Positions 17,541 to 26,101 of a DNA stretch of 64,000 bases are shown piece by piece. The stretch is from Thalassolituus maritimus (GTDB taxonomy: Bacteria > Pseudomonadota > Gammaproteobacteria > Pseudomonadales > Oceanobacteraceae). Under the pieces are notes generated by a model that saw nothing but the letters and a program-made list of their open reading frames with translations, ran no database searches and was not told the DNA's origin. The position numbers and the translations under genes are program-made. Each line of letters starts with the position of its first letter. Position 1 is the stretch's first letter. The DNA lies in NCBI RefSeq assembly GCF_900156675.1, contig NZ_FTOH01000004.1, positions 67,820 through 131,819 of the forward strand, read 5' to 3'.

Positions 17541-18528
17541 GTACTCGTTCCAGAATCTGTTCTATCAAACGTTCCGTTTCTACCGCCTGCTCCGCAGCAC
17601 GATAATCAAAAGGGCCAGACTGACTGAGCAGTGCGAGGTCTATCACTTCAGATATGGCTTTTTCCATCACTGGAAGATATCCACCGGAGCGTCCAATTTC
17701 GTTACCCAAACGCTTATAGCCGGAAAACTCCGGGCTTTCTTCAACCCTGCGTTCGCTCCAGCGAAGTCCCCCATCAAGCATACGGAATTCGCCTTTATCA
17801 GTCAGAAACGTCAGCTCAAACTGAGCGAAATCATCCGAGTCCGTACTATTCAGAGAACAGCGTATTCCACGATCAGACATCAGGACCATATCGATATCAG
17901 GATCATCCTTACGTACGTTGCCAGGGCGAACCGCAGCCCACTCTGGGCTCAGCACGCCGACCATACCCGCCAACAAGTCCAGAAGGTGAGAGCCGTTATT
18001 GCGTATGCCCTTGTTGTACACCGCGGTGACCGCTTTAAGCGAACCCGGCCATTCTGCACTCTTGGTTTTCAGACCATTTTTAAGCTCAGCCAGCACTGAA
18101 TCCCAACGGCGGCTGTAATTAACAATCAAGGCGATATTCTGCTGCCTGCATTTATCCAGCAATCTCTGACTGGTTTCAGCAGAGGTCGACACAGGCTTTT
18201 CAAGGAATATGACTTTCGGTCTGAAGCGAAAAACATCCTCAATCGAGCTACTGTGCACGGCGGTTGGAGTACAGATACTGACAATGTCGAAGTCACATTC
18301 AGCAGGTATTTCTTCGCATTCCGAGTACGCTTCACTGACAGACCAACGTTCTGCAAACCTCTCAGCAATCTCAATATCAGGATCGACGCAAGCCGCGAGT
18401 ACAACATCAGTTCGCTTACTGTAAGCACCGGCATGCGACAGTGCGAACTCTTCCGGCGCGCGCTTCTCATCGAACCCACCTGCGATTCGTCCACATCCAA
18501 CAATAAGGACAGACAATGGCGTCGTCAT
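17533..18528 (-). CDS. Gfo/Idh/MocA-family sugar oxidoreductase
   Basis: NAD(P)-dependent dehydrogenase of 331 aa. The N-terminal Rossmann motif VLIVGCGRIAGGFD (residues 7-20) and the family EKP motif at about 110-112 (VIFLEKPVSTS) are present. It starts by a 4-nt ATGA overlap with the deacetylase gene and overlaps the aminotransferase gene at its end, so the three are coupled. Likely role: oxidise a hydroxyl of a nucleotide sugar or nonulosonic acid to the ketone that the aminotransferase uses. Family membership is clear; the substrate is inference. Confidence 0.9.
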   Translation of the reverse strand: MTTPLSVLIVGCGRIAGGFDEKRAPEEFALSHAGAYSKRTDVVLAACVDPDIEIAERFAERWSVSEAYSECEEIPAECDFDIVSICTPTAVHSSSIEDVFRFRPKVIFLEKPVSTSAETSQRLLDKCRQQNIALIVNYSRRWDSVLAELKNGLKTKSAEWPGSLKAVTAVYNKGIRNNGSHLLDLLAGMVGVLSPEWAAVRPGNVRKDDPDIDMVLMSDRGIRCSLNSTDSDDFAQFELTFLTDKGEFRMLDGGLRWSERRVEESPEFSGYKRLGNEIGRSGGYLPVMEKAISEVIDLALLSQSGPFDYRAAEQAVETERLIEQILERVHD

Positions 18529-19196
18529 ACGGACTTCTCTACCGCCCGCAACAACACAAAGGCTTCCGCATACTCCACACCAACCGATGCTCCCCGAAGT
18601 CCAGCTAACTGACGCACATTCTGGTATGAACGGGTATGTGGGTACTCACGCATCTCTGAATCGTACGGTGCGAGTGCCAACATTTTTTTCTCAAGGGTGT
18701 CGCTTATATCTATCCAATAATTCGGTGCAAAGACTTCATTCATCGACCATTCGGTACTGGAAAGCACCTCGAAAGAAAGAATGCGTTTTAACGCAGGCAA
18801 AGAGCCCGGCTGGGGACGACATGCGGTCATGACCGCCTGAGCCGTCACTCGATGATCGATATTCAAATCGCCCGAAAAGTGGGTATAAATAATCGAAGGG
18901 TTTAAGCGACGGATATGTGGCTCAAGACTCTGCACAACATCCAGTAGTGGCACAGAATCCAATTTATTATCAGGCCAGTCTAAAAAAATTCGTTCTGAAA
19001 TTCCCAGCGCATCGGCGCAATTGTTTGCGGCCAAACGGCGTTGCCTGATATCAGCCTCTTCACGCGAGGCTTCGCCATCCGCCATAAACAAAACATGAAC
19101 CTGATCACCCGCAGCAACATGCCTCGCAATAGTGCCGCCACAACCAAGCACCTCATCATCCGGATGAGCAGCCACAACCAACACAATCTCACTCAT
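18525..19196 (-). CDS. PIG-L/LmbE-family N-deacetylase
   Basis: Zinc-dependent hydrolase that removes acyl groups from N-acyl sugars. The 223-aa protein has the metal motif AHPDDE near residue 11 and a second cluster THFSGDLNIDHR at about 120-130. ATG 19196 is preferred because GGGAGG lies 6 nt upstream. It sits directly after pseI in a Pse operon that also encodes a formyltransferase, so it may deacetylate Pse or an intermediate before another acyl group is added. Canonical Pse pathways lack this enzyme. Confidence 0.9.
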   Translation of the reverse strand: MSEIVLVVAAHPDDEVLGCGGTIARHVAAGDQVHVLFMADGEASREEADIRQRRLAANNCADALGISERIFLDWPDNKLDSVPLLDVVQSLEPHIRRLNPSIIYTHFSGDLNIDHRVTAQAVMTACRPQPGSLPALKRILSFEVLSSTEWSMNEVFAPNYWIDISDTLEKKMLALAPYDSEMREYPHTRSYQNVRQLAGLRGASVGVEYAEAFVLLRAVEKSV

Positions 19197-20235
19197 CAAA
19201 CGCCTCCCATTGCACGGGTGTACCCCGGCTCACTGAGTCACTGAGCGTACGGCCGATAACGTCATCATAATATTTAGGCGCCAGACCAAAGCCCGGACGA
19301 ATACGACGGATATCATTCTCGCTGACAATATGGCCCGCGGGCAGGTCTTTCACAAAGTATAAAGATCGACGGAATCGGCGGTTCGGCTCTTCGGCTTTCT
19401 GTCGGGTAAAAGCGTCATTTCCGAGTGCTGCCCAGGCATTATTTGCGTCCTCGACCAACTGCTTAAGCTCATGTGGCTCAATAGAGAACTCACTGTCCGG
19501 CCCCTTGTCTTCCCGGCTTAGGGTAAAGTGTTTCTCGATAACGCACGCACCCAAGGAGACAGCAGCCACCGACGCGACGGTTCCTAACGTATGATCAGAC
19601 AACCCAACAGTAACGCCAAACTCTTTCTCAAGGGTGGCCATCTGGCGGATATTCGCCTGCTCCATCGGCGCTGGATAGCTACTGATGCAGTGCAGCAACA
19701 CCAGATCAGTACAACCAGAAGCGCGCGCAGCTTCAACGGCCTCCGTCACCTCTTCCAGACTCGCCATTCCCGTCGACATGATCATAGGTTTACCGGTGGC
19801 TGCAATACAGCGAATCAATGGGATATCAGTCAACTCAAACGACGCGACTTTGTACGCGGGGGCACCTAATGACTCCAGAAGCTCAACAGCCGACTCATCA
19901 AAAGGCGTAGAAAATAAAGTAATACCGCGCGCGTTTGCATGATCAAACATGGCCTTATGCCATTCATAAGGCGTTTCGGCCCACTTGTAGAGGTCGTAAA
20001 GCTTGTAGCCATCCCACAAACCACCATGAATCTGAAAGTCGGGTAAATCGCAGTCGATGGTCATGGTGTCTGCAGTGTAAGTCTGAATTTTGACTGCGCT
20101 GGCCCCTGCATCAGCGGCCGCATCAATGGTCTGCAACGCTTTTGCGAGATCGCCGTTATGATTAGCAGACACCTCAGCAATAATATACGGCTTGAAAGAG
20201 GCGCCTATCTTTCGGCCTGAAATAGAAAACGTCAT
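19189..20235 (-). CDS. pseI: Pseudaminic acid synthase (NeuB family)
   Basis: Condenses 2,4-diacetamido-2,4,6-trideoxy-L-altrose with phosphoenolpyruvate to give pseudaminic acid. The 348-aa protein has the NeuB TIM barrel: IIAEVSANHNGDLAKAL at the N-terminus, SAVKIQTYTADTMT, KVASFELTDIPLIR, and the metal/PEP region VGLSDHTLG and VIEKHFTLSRE. A C-terminal SAF/antifreeze-like domain follows from about 285 (RRSLYFVKDLPAGHIV). Length and context favour PseI over a sialic or legionaminic synthase. The start overlaps the formyltransferase stop by 4 nt. Confidence 0.93.
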   Translation of the reverse strand: MTFSISGRKIGASFKPYIIAEVSANHNGDLAKALQTIDAAADAGASAVKIQTYTADTMTIDCDLPDFQIHGGLWDGYKLYDLYKWAETPYEWHKAMFDHANARGITLFSTPFDESAVELLESLGAPAYKVASFELTDIPLIRCIAATGKPMIMSTGMASLEEVTEAVEAARASGCTDLVLLHCISSYPAPMEQANIRQMATLEKEFGVTVGLSDHTLGTVASVAAVSLGACVIEKHFTLSREDKGPDSEFSIEPHELKQLVEDANNAWAALGNDAFTRQKAEEPNRRFRRSLYFVKDLPAGHIVSENDIRRIRPGFGLAPKYYDDVIGRTLSDSVSRGTPVQWEAFDE

Positions 20236-20966
20236 GGCTTCTCTCTCTGTTTTACTTCGGATGTTGATCTTTCTGAACCTGTTAAAGAAATAACAACGCT
20301 CGCTTTCAGTTCACCCTCATGTAATTCGGCATCCGTATAGCGCAGAATGTACTGACCAGAACGGCTGAATGCATGAGGGTAACCATCGGCATCCAGCATC
20401 CGTATAAAATCATAAAGTATCTCAGGAGAAGCACCGTCCGGAATTTCACTCTCCTCCGCTGTGCGACGTTTAAACACAACAACTTCACCCGTCTGATCTA
20501 CAGGTTCAGGTTGCTCAGCAATCATTGAGCGAATGATATCCGTCGATAACTCCCCGGCTCTTCGATAGATCTGTTCTGCCGTGCCACTTAGGGATAAGCC
20601 CCGTTTCGCATAAACAGGCCCGGCATCCATAGCCTCGACCATTCGGAACGCAGTCAGCACCGTTTCCTGATGACCGCGAAGAATCAAATTCTGTAGTGGG
20701 CTGCCACCTCGCCCGTAGGGCAGGTCCGTCATATGGAAGCACACGCACTCATGCTGCGCCCATACGCTTTCGGGCACATGATGGCTCCAGTGCAAGAAAA
20801 ATATATAACGCGGAGACTCTATCTCCGTGACAGCTTCGAGCAATTCATCAGGCGTCGATACCCAGTACCAGTCGCCCTCGTACTCTTCCTTCAAAGCTTC
20901 AAACGAGGTTCGATGCCACTCTTTATTGCTCGCAATAATATATGCAGACGCAACATCAGTACTCAT
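20232..20966 (-). CDS. Formyltransferase-family protein in Pse operon
   Basis: Resembles 10-formyltetrahydrofolate-dependent sugar N-formyltransferases. With ATG 20966 (MSTDVASAYIIAS; AGGAGG 8 nt upstream) it is 244 aa. The core is CVCFHMTDLPYGRGGSP. His78 and Asp114 (EAMDAGPVY) match the catalytic His and Asp of Fmt/ArnA with the same 36-residue spacing. The catalytic Asn two residues before His is replaced by Cys76, which may be a subfamily feature or alter chemistry. A short C-terminal domain follows (LYDFIRMLDADGYPHAF). It overlaps pseG and pseI at either end. Formylation of a Pse amino group is the best inference. Confidence 0.82.
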   Translation of the reverse strand: MSTDVASAYIIASNKEWHRTSFEALKEEYEGDWYWVSTPDELLEAVTEIESPRYIFFLHWSHHVPESVWAQHECVCFHMTDLPYGRGGSPLQNLILRGHQETVLTAFRMVEAMDAGPVYAKRGLSLSGTAEQIYRRAGELSTDIIRSMIAEQPEPVDQTGEVVVFKRRTAEESEIPDGASPEILYDFIRMLDADGYPHAFSRSGQYILRYTDAELHEGELKASVVISLTGSERSTSEVKQREKP

Positions 20967-22506
20967 AGCGACGTCCTCCTGTTTTCTGAAAGCCCGCTCG
21001 CTTGAATACTTTCCGCGAGGCAAAATTACCGGGAGCAACATCGGCGCAAAAACGTGTTTCGGGATAACGACTTACAAGCGCTTTCAATGCGTTAACAGCA
21101 AGCTTCCGCCCGCGAAAGTTCCGGCTGATAAGGATAGATACTTCTGAGCTACCTAAAGAGCTACCTAAAGAGCTACCTACAGAACTACTTTTAGAACTAG
21201 TTACAGCGCCATCCACTCGCACGTAGCCCGCCTTCTCTCCTTTGAAAAGAACGATATACAGGCTAACCGAAGGGTCAGACATAACACCTTGATACCATCG
21301 CCTGTGTTGCGACCAGCGTGGAAGTTGTGGCGTACGGAAAAAACGACGGGCTCCGGGTTGCTTCTGCCAACGATAGAAATCCCGTATGTCACTCATTATC
21401 GCGGAACGCAGAGTCAGGCCTTCCGGCTTCGTGTTTTCCACGGCCTTGATAACATGCTTACTTCCATCGCTTCTCAGCAGATCAGACGAGTGATCCTGCA
21501 TACTCTGACGCACCTCATCAGACTCAACAAGACTTCTGAACGCAGAGACATCAAAACTGCCAGCTGTGCCAGAGTAGTCTGCTACAACTTTTACTAAGCC
21601 ATTATCTTCTGCATAACTGGCCTGGGGTTTCTGATTATCAGCAACAATCACCAGTGCCGTAGGCAATCTCATAGCGATACGTTCCCACAGCGAACCTCCT
21701 GAGGCGCCGATACAAACATGATGAGTGCGATACAGGCCTGCCATATCGTCGCAGTGTTCAATTAAGTTCACAGAAAATGGATATTGAGCGCTCTGCATAT
21801 GAGACTGAATACGAGAAAATGCAGGAGATGACTGACTCAAAAGCACGGTAAAACTTAACTTACCAGCGAAGTCTTCGTTAGCCAATGCATCGAGAATATC
21901 AGCACTTAAACCACGATAGTCGTATCCACCCAGGTTAAGTAAAACACGCTGCACATTTCCAGCAGGCTGACAGGGCTCATGGAAAAACTCTTCACGAATC
22001 AGATTAAAATCAGAACCGGAGAGCACATTCTCTGGTTTGATATAGTCTCTATAATCCCCAGCAATCGATCCGGGGCGTGGGTCGAGAAGTAAGTCAGCAC
22101 TGACTTTCCGGTGCGGCCAGTCTTCGATTAAAAGCAAACAATAGCCCGCGCGTTTAATTGCAGAGATCCATGGCTCACCGTAGCCGTAATGATCGACGAC
22201 GATCCAGTCAAGCTGATAGCCCGCCACTGTACGTAAAAAGCACTGGGCCTCAGTCTCCTGCTGACTTGTTTCGTATTCAGCTTCGATTGCTACCGATGAT
22301 TGCTGACAGCCATATTCCAGCGAAGGAAGCCTGATAATCCGGATACCAGTCGCATTGATTCGCTTCTCAAGAGCAGCATCGATATCAGAAACGAAAAAGC
22401 AAATCTCATGCCCCTGCGTCATGGCTGCACGCGCCAGAGTCAGGCAGCGCATTACATGCCCTGTACCTACTCTCTCTGATGCATCGCAACGAAACGCAAT
22501 TTTCAT
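20956..22506 (-). CDS. pseG: PseG-PseH fusion: UDP-sugar hydrolase plus N-acetyltransferase
   Basis: A bifunctional 516-aa protein. Residues 1-355 match PseG, the UDP-2,4-diacetamido-trideoxy-altropyranose hydrolase (GTGHVMRCLTLARAA near the start, VLLNLGGYDYRG and CIGASGGSLWERIAM in the GT-B-like C-lobe). Residues 362-516 form a GNAT domain (GLTLRSAIMSDIRDFYRWQ; late motif NFASRKVFKRAGFQ), probably PseH, which acetylates the 4-amino group. The GNAT domain holds a Ser/Gly repeat (about 435-454) encoded by 12-bp tandem units. The fusion joins two non-consecutive pathway activities. A 3-nt gap separates it from pseF. Confidence 0.93.
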   Translation of the reverse strand: MKIAFRCDASERVGTGHVMRCLTLARAAMTQGHEICFFVSDIDAALEKRINATGIRIIRLPSLEYGCQQSSVAIEAEYETSQQETEAQCFLRTVAGYQLDWIVVDHYGYGEPWISAIKRAGYCLLLIEDWPHRKVSADLLLDPRPGSIAGDYRDYIKPENVLSGSDFNLIREEFFHEPCQPAGNVQRVLLNLGGYDYRGLSADILDALANEDFAGKLSFTVLLSQSSPAFSRIQSHMQSAQYPFSVNLIEHCDDMAGLYRTHHVCIGASGGSLWERIAMRLPTALVIVADNQKPQASYAEDNGLVKVVADYSGTAGSFDVSAFRSLVESDEVRQSMQDHSSDLLRSDGSKHVIKAVENTKPEGLTLRSAIMSDIRDFYRWQKQPGARRFFRTPQLPRWSQHRRWYQGVMSDPSVSLYIVLFKGEKAGYVRVDGAVTSSKSSSVGSSLGSSLGSSEVSILISRNFRGRKLAVNALKALVSRYPETRFCADVAPGNFASRKVFKRAGFQKTGGRRYEY

Positions 22507-22509
22507 GCA

Positions 22510-23199
22510 TTACCCCAGAATTGCCGGAGCCATCAGTTCTGCTCTCGCCCAATCATCCGGAGTATCAATATCCTGAACCCGCCATCGAGGAATGACGAAC
22601 GCCTGAGAATGCGGCGCAAAAATAAGATCGCCATCCATCCAGGCTTTGGCGTGGCCCCAGTAGAATTGTCCGGCATCGTGATACGCCACCGGTAAATCCT
22701 GGCTGCGCTTTTCAAAGTTTTCTGGCCAGAACATCTCGACAGAATGATCATCTTCTACCTGAAAGGAGCGGAAGATCGGCGCCGCAAACTCCGTTGCGGT
22801 AAAACAATACATGCTGTCTGTACGCTTAAACTGCTTGTAAGAAGCCTCTAAATCATCCGCTGAAATAAAGGGGGCAGTTGCGTAGATACAACAAACATCA
22901 ACAGGGGCTTCGCCTTCATCGATCAAGGCATCAATCGCATGCGCAATGACCGGAATCGTAGCGGTATGATCATCCGACAGATACGCCGGGCGGATAAACG
23001 GCACTTCAGCTCCGAGTGTGCGCGCTATTTCGGCAATTTCATCGTCGTCGGTAGAAACAATAATACGGTCGAACAATCCACATTGAATCGCTGCATCAAT
23101 CGACCAGGCGATCATCGGTTTACCCGCAAAATGTTTAATATTCTTTCGTGGAATCCGCTTACTGCCACCGCGAGCGGGTATCACAGCGATCCGACTCAT
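22510..23199 (-). CDS. pseF: Pseudaminic acid cytidylyltransferase
   Basis: Activates pseudaminic acid with CTP to CMP-Pse, the donor for Maf-type transferases. The 229-aa protein has the cytidylyltransferase signature AVIPARGGSKRIPRKNIK at residues 5-22, then DRIIVSTDDDEIAEIA and CCIYATAPFISADDL. The C-terminus has VQDIDTPDDWARAELM, typical of this family. It overlaps the pseC stop by 4 nt and lies next to pseG. Context separates it from NeuA and LegF. Confidence 0.94.
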   Translation of the reverse strand: MSRIAVIPARGGSKRIPRKNIKHFAGKPMIAWSIDAAIQCGLFDRIIVSTDDDEIAEIARTLGAEVPFIRPAYLSDDHTATIPVIAHAIDALIDEGEAPVDVCCIYATAPFISADDLEASYKQFKRTDSMYCFTATEFAAPIFRSFQVEDDHSVEMFWPENFEKRSQDLPVAYHDAGQFYWGHAKAWMDGDLIFAPHSQAFVIPRWRVQDIDTPDDWARAELMAPAILG

Positions 23200-24353
23200 A
23201 TCAGAACGTCCTCCAAAACGTTAGCCACCGTGTTCTGCTGTTCTTCTGTCATTCCGTGAAATAACGGGATACTGATCGCTTCTGTGTAATATTTCTCTGC
23301 CACTGGGAAGTCCCCCATCGCGAATCCACGCGCCGCGTAATAGGGCTGTAAATGTACGGGAATATAATGCAGATTAACGCCAATGCCCGCCTCGCGGAGT
23401 TCCTTAAATACCTGCTTCTGCGATTTCTCAATCAGATCAGGTTTAATCCTCAGTATGTACAAATGCCAGGCCGATGCTGACCACTCGGCCTGGTACGGCA
23501 ACGTCACCGGCAGGCTACTCAATAGCGAAAAATATCGTTCAGCCAGTGCGCGTCGTTGCTCAATAAACTGACTCAGGCGCTGCATCTGACTAACGCCCAA
23601 GGCCGCCTGAAGGTCCGTCATGCGATAGTTAAAACCAAGCTCCTGCTGCTGGTAATACCAATCACCATCGGGCTCGCGCGTCATCAAAGCTGGATCACGG
23701 GTAATGCCGTGCGAGCGCAACCGCGCCATAGTATTCGCCAGCTCCTCATCCTGAGTCACTGCCATACCGCCCTCACCCGTCGTAATAATCTTTACTGGAT
23801 GAAAGCTGAAGACAGTAATATCAGAGTAACGGCAATTCCCTACCGGCAAACCGGCATAATCTGCCCCTATCGCATGAGAAGCGTCTTCTATGACTTTGAA
23901 ATTAAAACGTTTCGCGAGATCAGCGATGGCCTTCATATCGCACGACTGGCCAGCTAAATGAACGGGGATAAGCACATCAGGTAAAGTACCCGCCTGCTCA
24001 GCCTCAACGAGCTTTTCGGTCAGAGCCTCGATACTGAGGTTGTAGGTCTGGCTATCGATGTCGACAAAATCAACATCAGCACCGCAATAGAGAGCACAAT
24101 TAGCAGAAGCAACAAAGGTTACCGGGCTGGTCCACACTCGACTTCCCCTGCCGATTCCTAAGGCCAGACAAGCGATATGAAGTGCAGAGGTAGCACTGTT
24201 AACAGCTACACCAAACGCCGCACCAACGGCATCACAAACCGCGGATTCAAAGGCGGGTACGGCCGGGCCCTGAGTCAGGAAGTCAGACTGAAGTGCTTCA
24301 GTGACCGCTTTGATATCCTCACTCGTAATGTTCTGGCGCCCGTATGGGATCAT
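23196..24353 (-). CDS. pseC: UDP-4-amino-sugar aminotransferase of Pse pathway
   Basis: PLP-dependent aminotransferase of 385 aa, second step of the pathway: it aminates the 4-keto sugar made by PseB. The PLP lysine is K188 in VFSFHPVKIITTGEGGM. NSATSALHIACLALGIG (about 52-68) and IEDASHAIGADYAG are the other DegT-family signatures, and the start MIPYGRQNIT is typical of PseC. It lies 2 nt after pseB and overlaps pseF by 4 nt. Confidence 0.95.
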   Translation of the reverse strand: MIPYGRQNITSEDIKAVTEALQSDFLTQGPAVPAFESAVCDAVGAAFGVAVNSATSALHIACLALGIGRGSRVWTSPVTFVASANCALYCGADVDFVDIDSQTYNLSIEALTEKLVEAEQAGTLPDVLIPVHLAGQSCDMKAIADLAKRFNFKVIEDASHAIGADYAGLPVGNCRYSDITVFSFHPVKIITTGEGGMAVTQDEELANTMARLRSHGITRDPALMTREPDGDWYYQQQELGFNYRMTDLQAALGVSQMQRLSQFIEQRRALAERYFSLLSSLPVTLPYQAEWSASAWHLYILRIKPDLIEKSQKQVFKELREAGIGVNLHYIPVHLQPYYAARGFAMGDFPVAEKYYTEAISIPLFHGMTEEQQNTVANVLEDVLI

Positions 24354-24355
24354 AG

Positions 24356-25354
24356 TTAAATCTTCCCGATTCTATCCCGGTTATGCTCAATCCAATGCTG
24401 AAGCTCAGCATCGGTCATCCACTCTGAATTATTATCACTTGAATAGGTAAAGCCTTCGGGTACCAGCTTGCCGTCTTTTATACGCTCAGGGCAATGGTCC
24501 CAACCGTTAATACTCGGCAGAATTTTGAAATGTTCGTCATACTCATAAGTATGGAACGAATCCTCACTGCCAATCATCTGCTCATGCAGCTTTTCGCCCG
24601 GACGGATGCCTACGACCTTCTGTTCGGCCTCCGGGGCCACTACCCGGGCAAGATCCGTTACCTTCATCGACGGAATCTTCTTCACGTAGATTTCACCGCC
24701 AATCATGTCTTCGAAAGCATGCCAGACGAGCTTAACCGCATCCTCAAGAGAGATCATAAAGCGTGTCATTCGATCATCGGTAATCGGTAGCACACCCGAC
24801 TCCTTGATCGACTGAAAGAAAGGAATCACAGACCCGCGCGAACCCATCACATTGCCGTAGCGCACGACCGAGAAGTTGGTGCCATGCTCGCCCGAATACG
24901 CATTACCCGACACAAACAACTTATCCGAGGCGAGCTTAGTCGCACCATAGAGATTGACCGGAGAACTGGCCTTATCCGTAGAGAGCGCCACACAGCTTTC
25001 GATACCGTGATCGATACAGGCATCAATCACATTCATCGCGCCGTTGATGTTGGTTTTTACACACTCAAATGGATTGTACTCAGCGATCGGAACAATCTTT
25101 GTCGCCGCCGCATGCACCACATAATCAACGCCATCTAAGGCTCGATACAAACGGTCTTTATCGCGCACATCGCCAATGAAGAAACGAACCCTGGGATCAC
25201 CCTCGAAGAGCTTCGCCATCTCCCACTGTTTCATCTCATCACGAGAAAACACAATGATCCGGCGCGGGTTGTACTTCTCAAGCGTCATCGGAACAAAAGC
25301 ATGGCCAAATGACCCAGTGCCACCCGTGACCAGAATGCTTTTCCCATCGAACAT
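24356..25354 (-). CDS. pseB: UDP-GlcNAc 4,6-dehydratase, C5-inverting
   Basis: First enzyme of the pathway, an NADP-dependent SDR of the FlaA1/PseB type. With ATG 25354 (AGGAG 7 nt upstream) it is 332 aa, the usual length. The nucleotide motif is TGGTGSFG at 10-17. Catalytic residues fit the inverting-dehydratase set: T126-D127-K128 (STDKA), Y136 and K140 (YGATK). Short length and one SDR domain distinguish it from membrane PglF/WbpM. It opens the Pse operon; about 100 bp separates it from the exopolysaccharide module, so a promoter there is possible though none is obvious. Confidence 0.96.
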   Translation of the reverse strand: MFDGKSILVTGGTGSFGHAFVPMTLEKYNPRRIIVFSRDEMKQWEMAKLFEGDPRVRFFIGDVRDKDRLYRALDGVDYVVHAAATKIVPIAEYNPFECVKTNINGAMNVIDACIDHGIESCVALSTDKASSPVNLYGATKLASDKLFVSGNAYSGEHGTNFSVVRYGNVMGSRGSVIPFFQSIKESGVLPITDDRMTRFMISLEDAVKLVWHAFEDMIGGEIYVKKIPSMKVTDLARVVAPEAEQKVVGIRPGEKLHEQMIGSEDSFHTYEYDEHFKILPSINGWDHCPERIKDGKLVPEGFTYSSDNNSEWMTDAELQHWIEHNRDRIGKI

Positions 25355-25453
25355 AGTCAAACTCCTGACGCTTTAACTCATATCCATGAGATTGAGCAAT
25401 CAGTGTGCCATGTCAGAATTAATCGATAGAGACAGAGAGTAGAAAAGAGAAAA

Positions 25454-26101
25454 CTATTCCTGGCAAGCGCGCCTTACGAGCTTCCAGGGCATCTCAGTAC
25501 ACAGGTTGAGGTTGTAGGCTTTAAGCTCTTTGATGATGTCCAGCATGTCCCGCCGGATCGTGCCCTGGGTCTTCTGGAGGCGTAGTACTACCCATTGTTT
25601 CTGGTCTGAACGTAACTTGTTCCAACTATAGAGAGACAACTCAAGTAGATTTCGGTCTAACCCTCGTTCGTTAGGCGCAAGCGACGTAACCCGATCGAAG
25701 CGAGCCTGAATCGATTCCGCTGAACGGTTAAGAAGGTACTCCGCATCAAACGCCCCCAGATGGTAATAAGGCCAAAGGGGCCTACCTTCCATCGCCCGCT
25801 CGTAAAGTGCGAGCACTCTTTCGAAAAGCGCCTCACGTTCAGCACCCAATGGAAGCGTCACAGCGTAAGCTCGCAAATAAGAAGCGTAAGAAGCAGCAGC
25901 ATCCGAGTGCCAGGGGGCGAGTGTCAACGCAGATTCAAAATACGGACTGGTTCCGGAGTCCGTATCCGAGGCTTTACCTAACTCAGTCAGCAAAGAAACC
26001 AACGCTAAGTAGGCCGCGAATAAAGCGGGGAATAAAATAAGCCACCAATAGCGAGAAATAACACCCGCTACTCGTGACCCACCTATCAAGTTACGCCCCA
26101 T
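25454..26101 (-). CDS. VpsP-like polysaccharide biosynthesis protein
   Basis: A 215-aa protein with one N-terminal membrane segment (about 17-37, WWLILFPALFAAYLALVSLL) and a helical, TPR-like extracytoplasmic domain (SALTLAPWHSDAAASYASYL, then YERAMEGRPLWPYYHLG). Its start overlaps the Wzc-like gene stop by one base (TAATG), so it is translationally coupled. Position after the tyrosine kinase matches vpsP in the Vibrio vps-II operon, whose function is poorly defined. The family link is by gene order and topology, not by strong motifs. Confidence 0.65.
   Translation of the reverse strand: MGRNLIGGSRVAGVISRYWWLILFPALFAAYLALVSLLTELGKASDTDSGTSPYFESALTLAPWHSDAAASYASYLRAYAVTLPLGAEREALFERVLALYERAMEGRPLWPYYHLGAFDAEYLLNRSAESIQARFDRVTSLAPNERGLDRNLLELSLYSWNKLRSDQKQWVVLRLQKTQGTIRRDMLDIIKELKAYNLNLCTEMPWKLVRRACQE

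Noticed and set aside
20232-20966. Annotation as methionyl-tRNA formyltransferase
   Set aside because: It is shorter than Fmt, lacks the usual C-terminal tRNA-binding domain and the catalytic Asn, and sits in a sugar operon.
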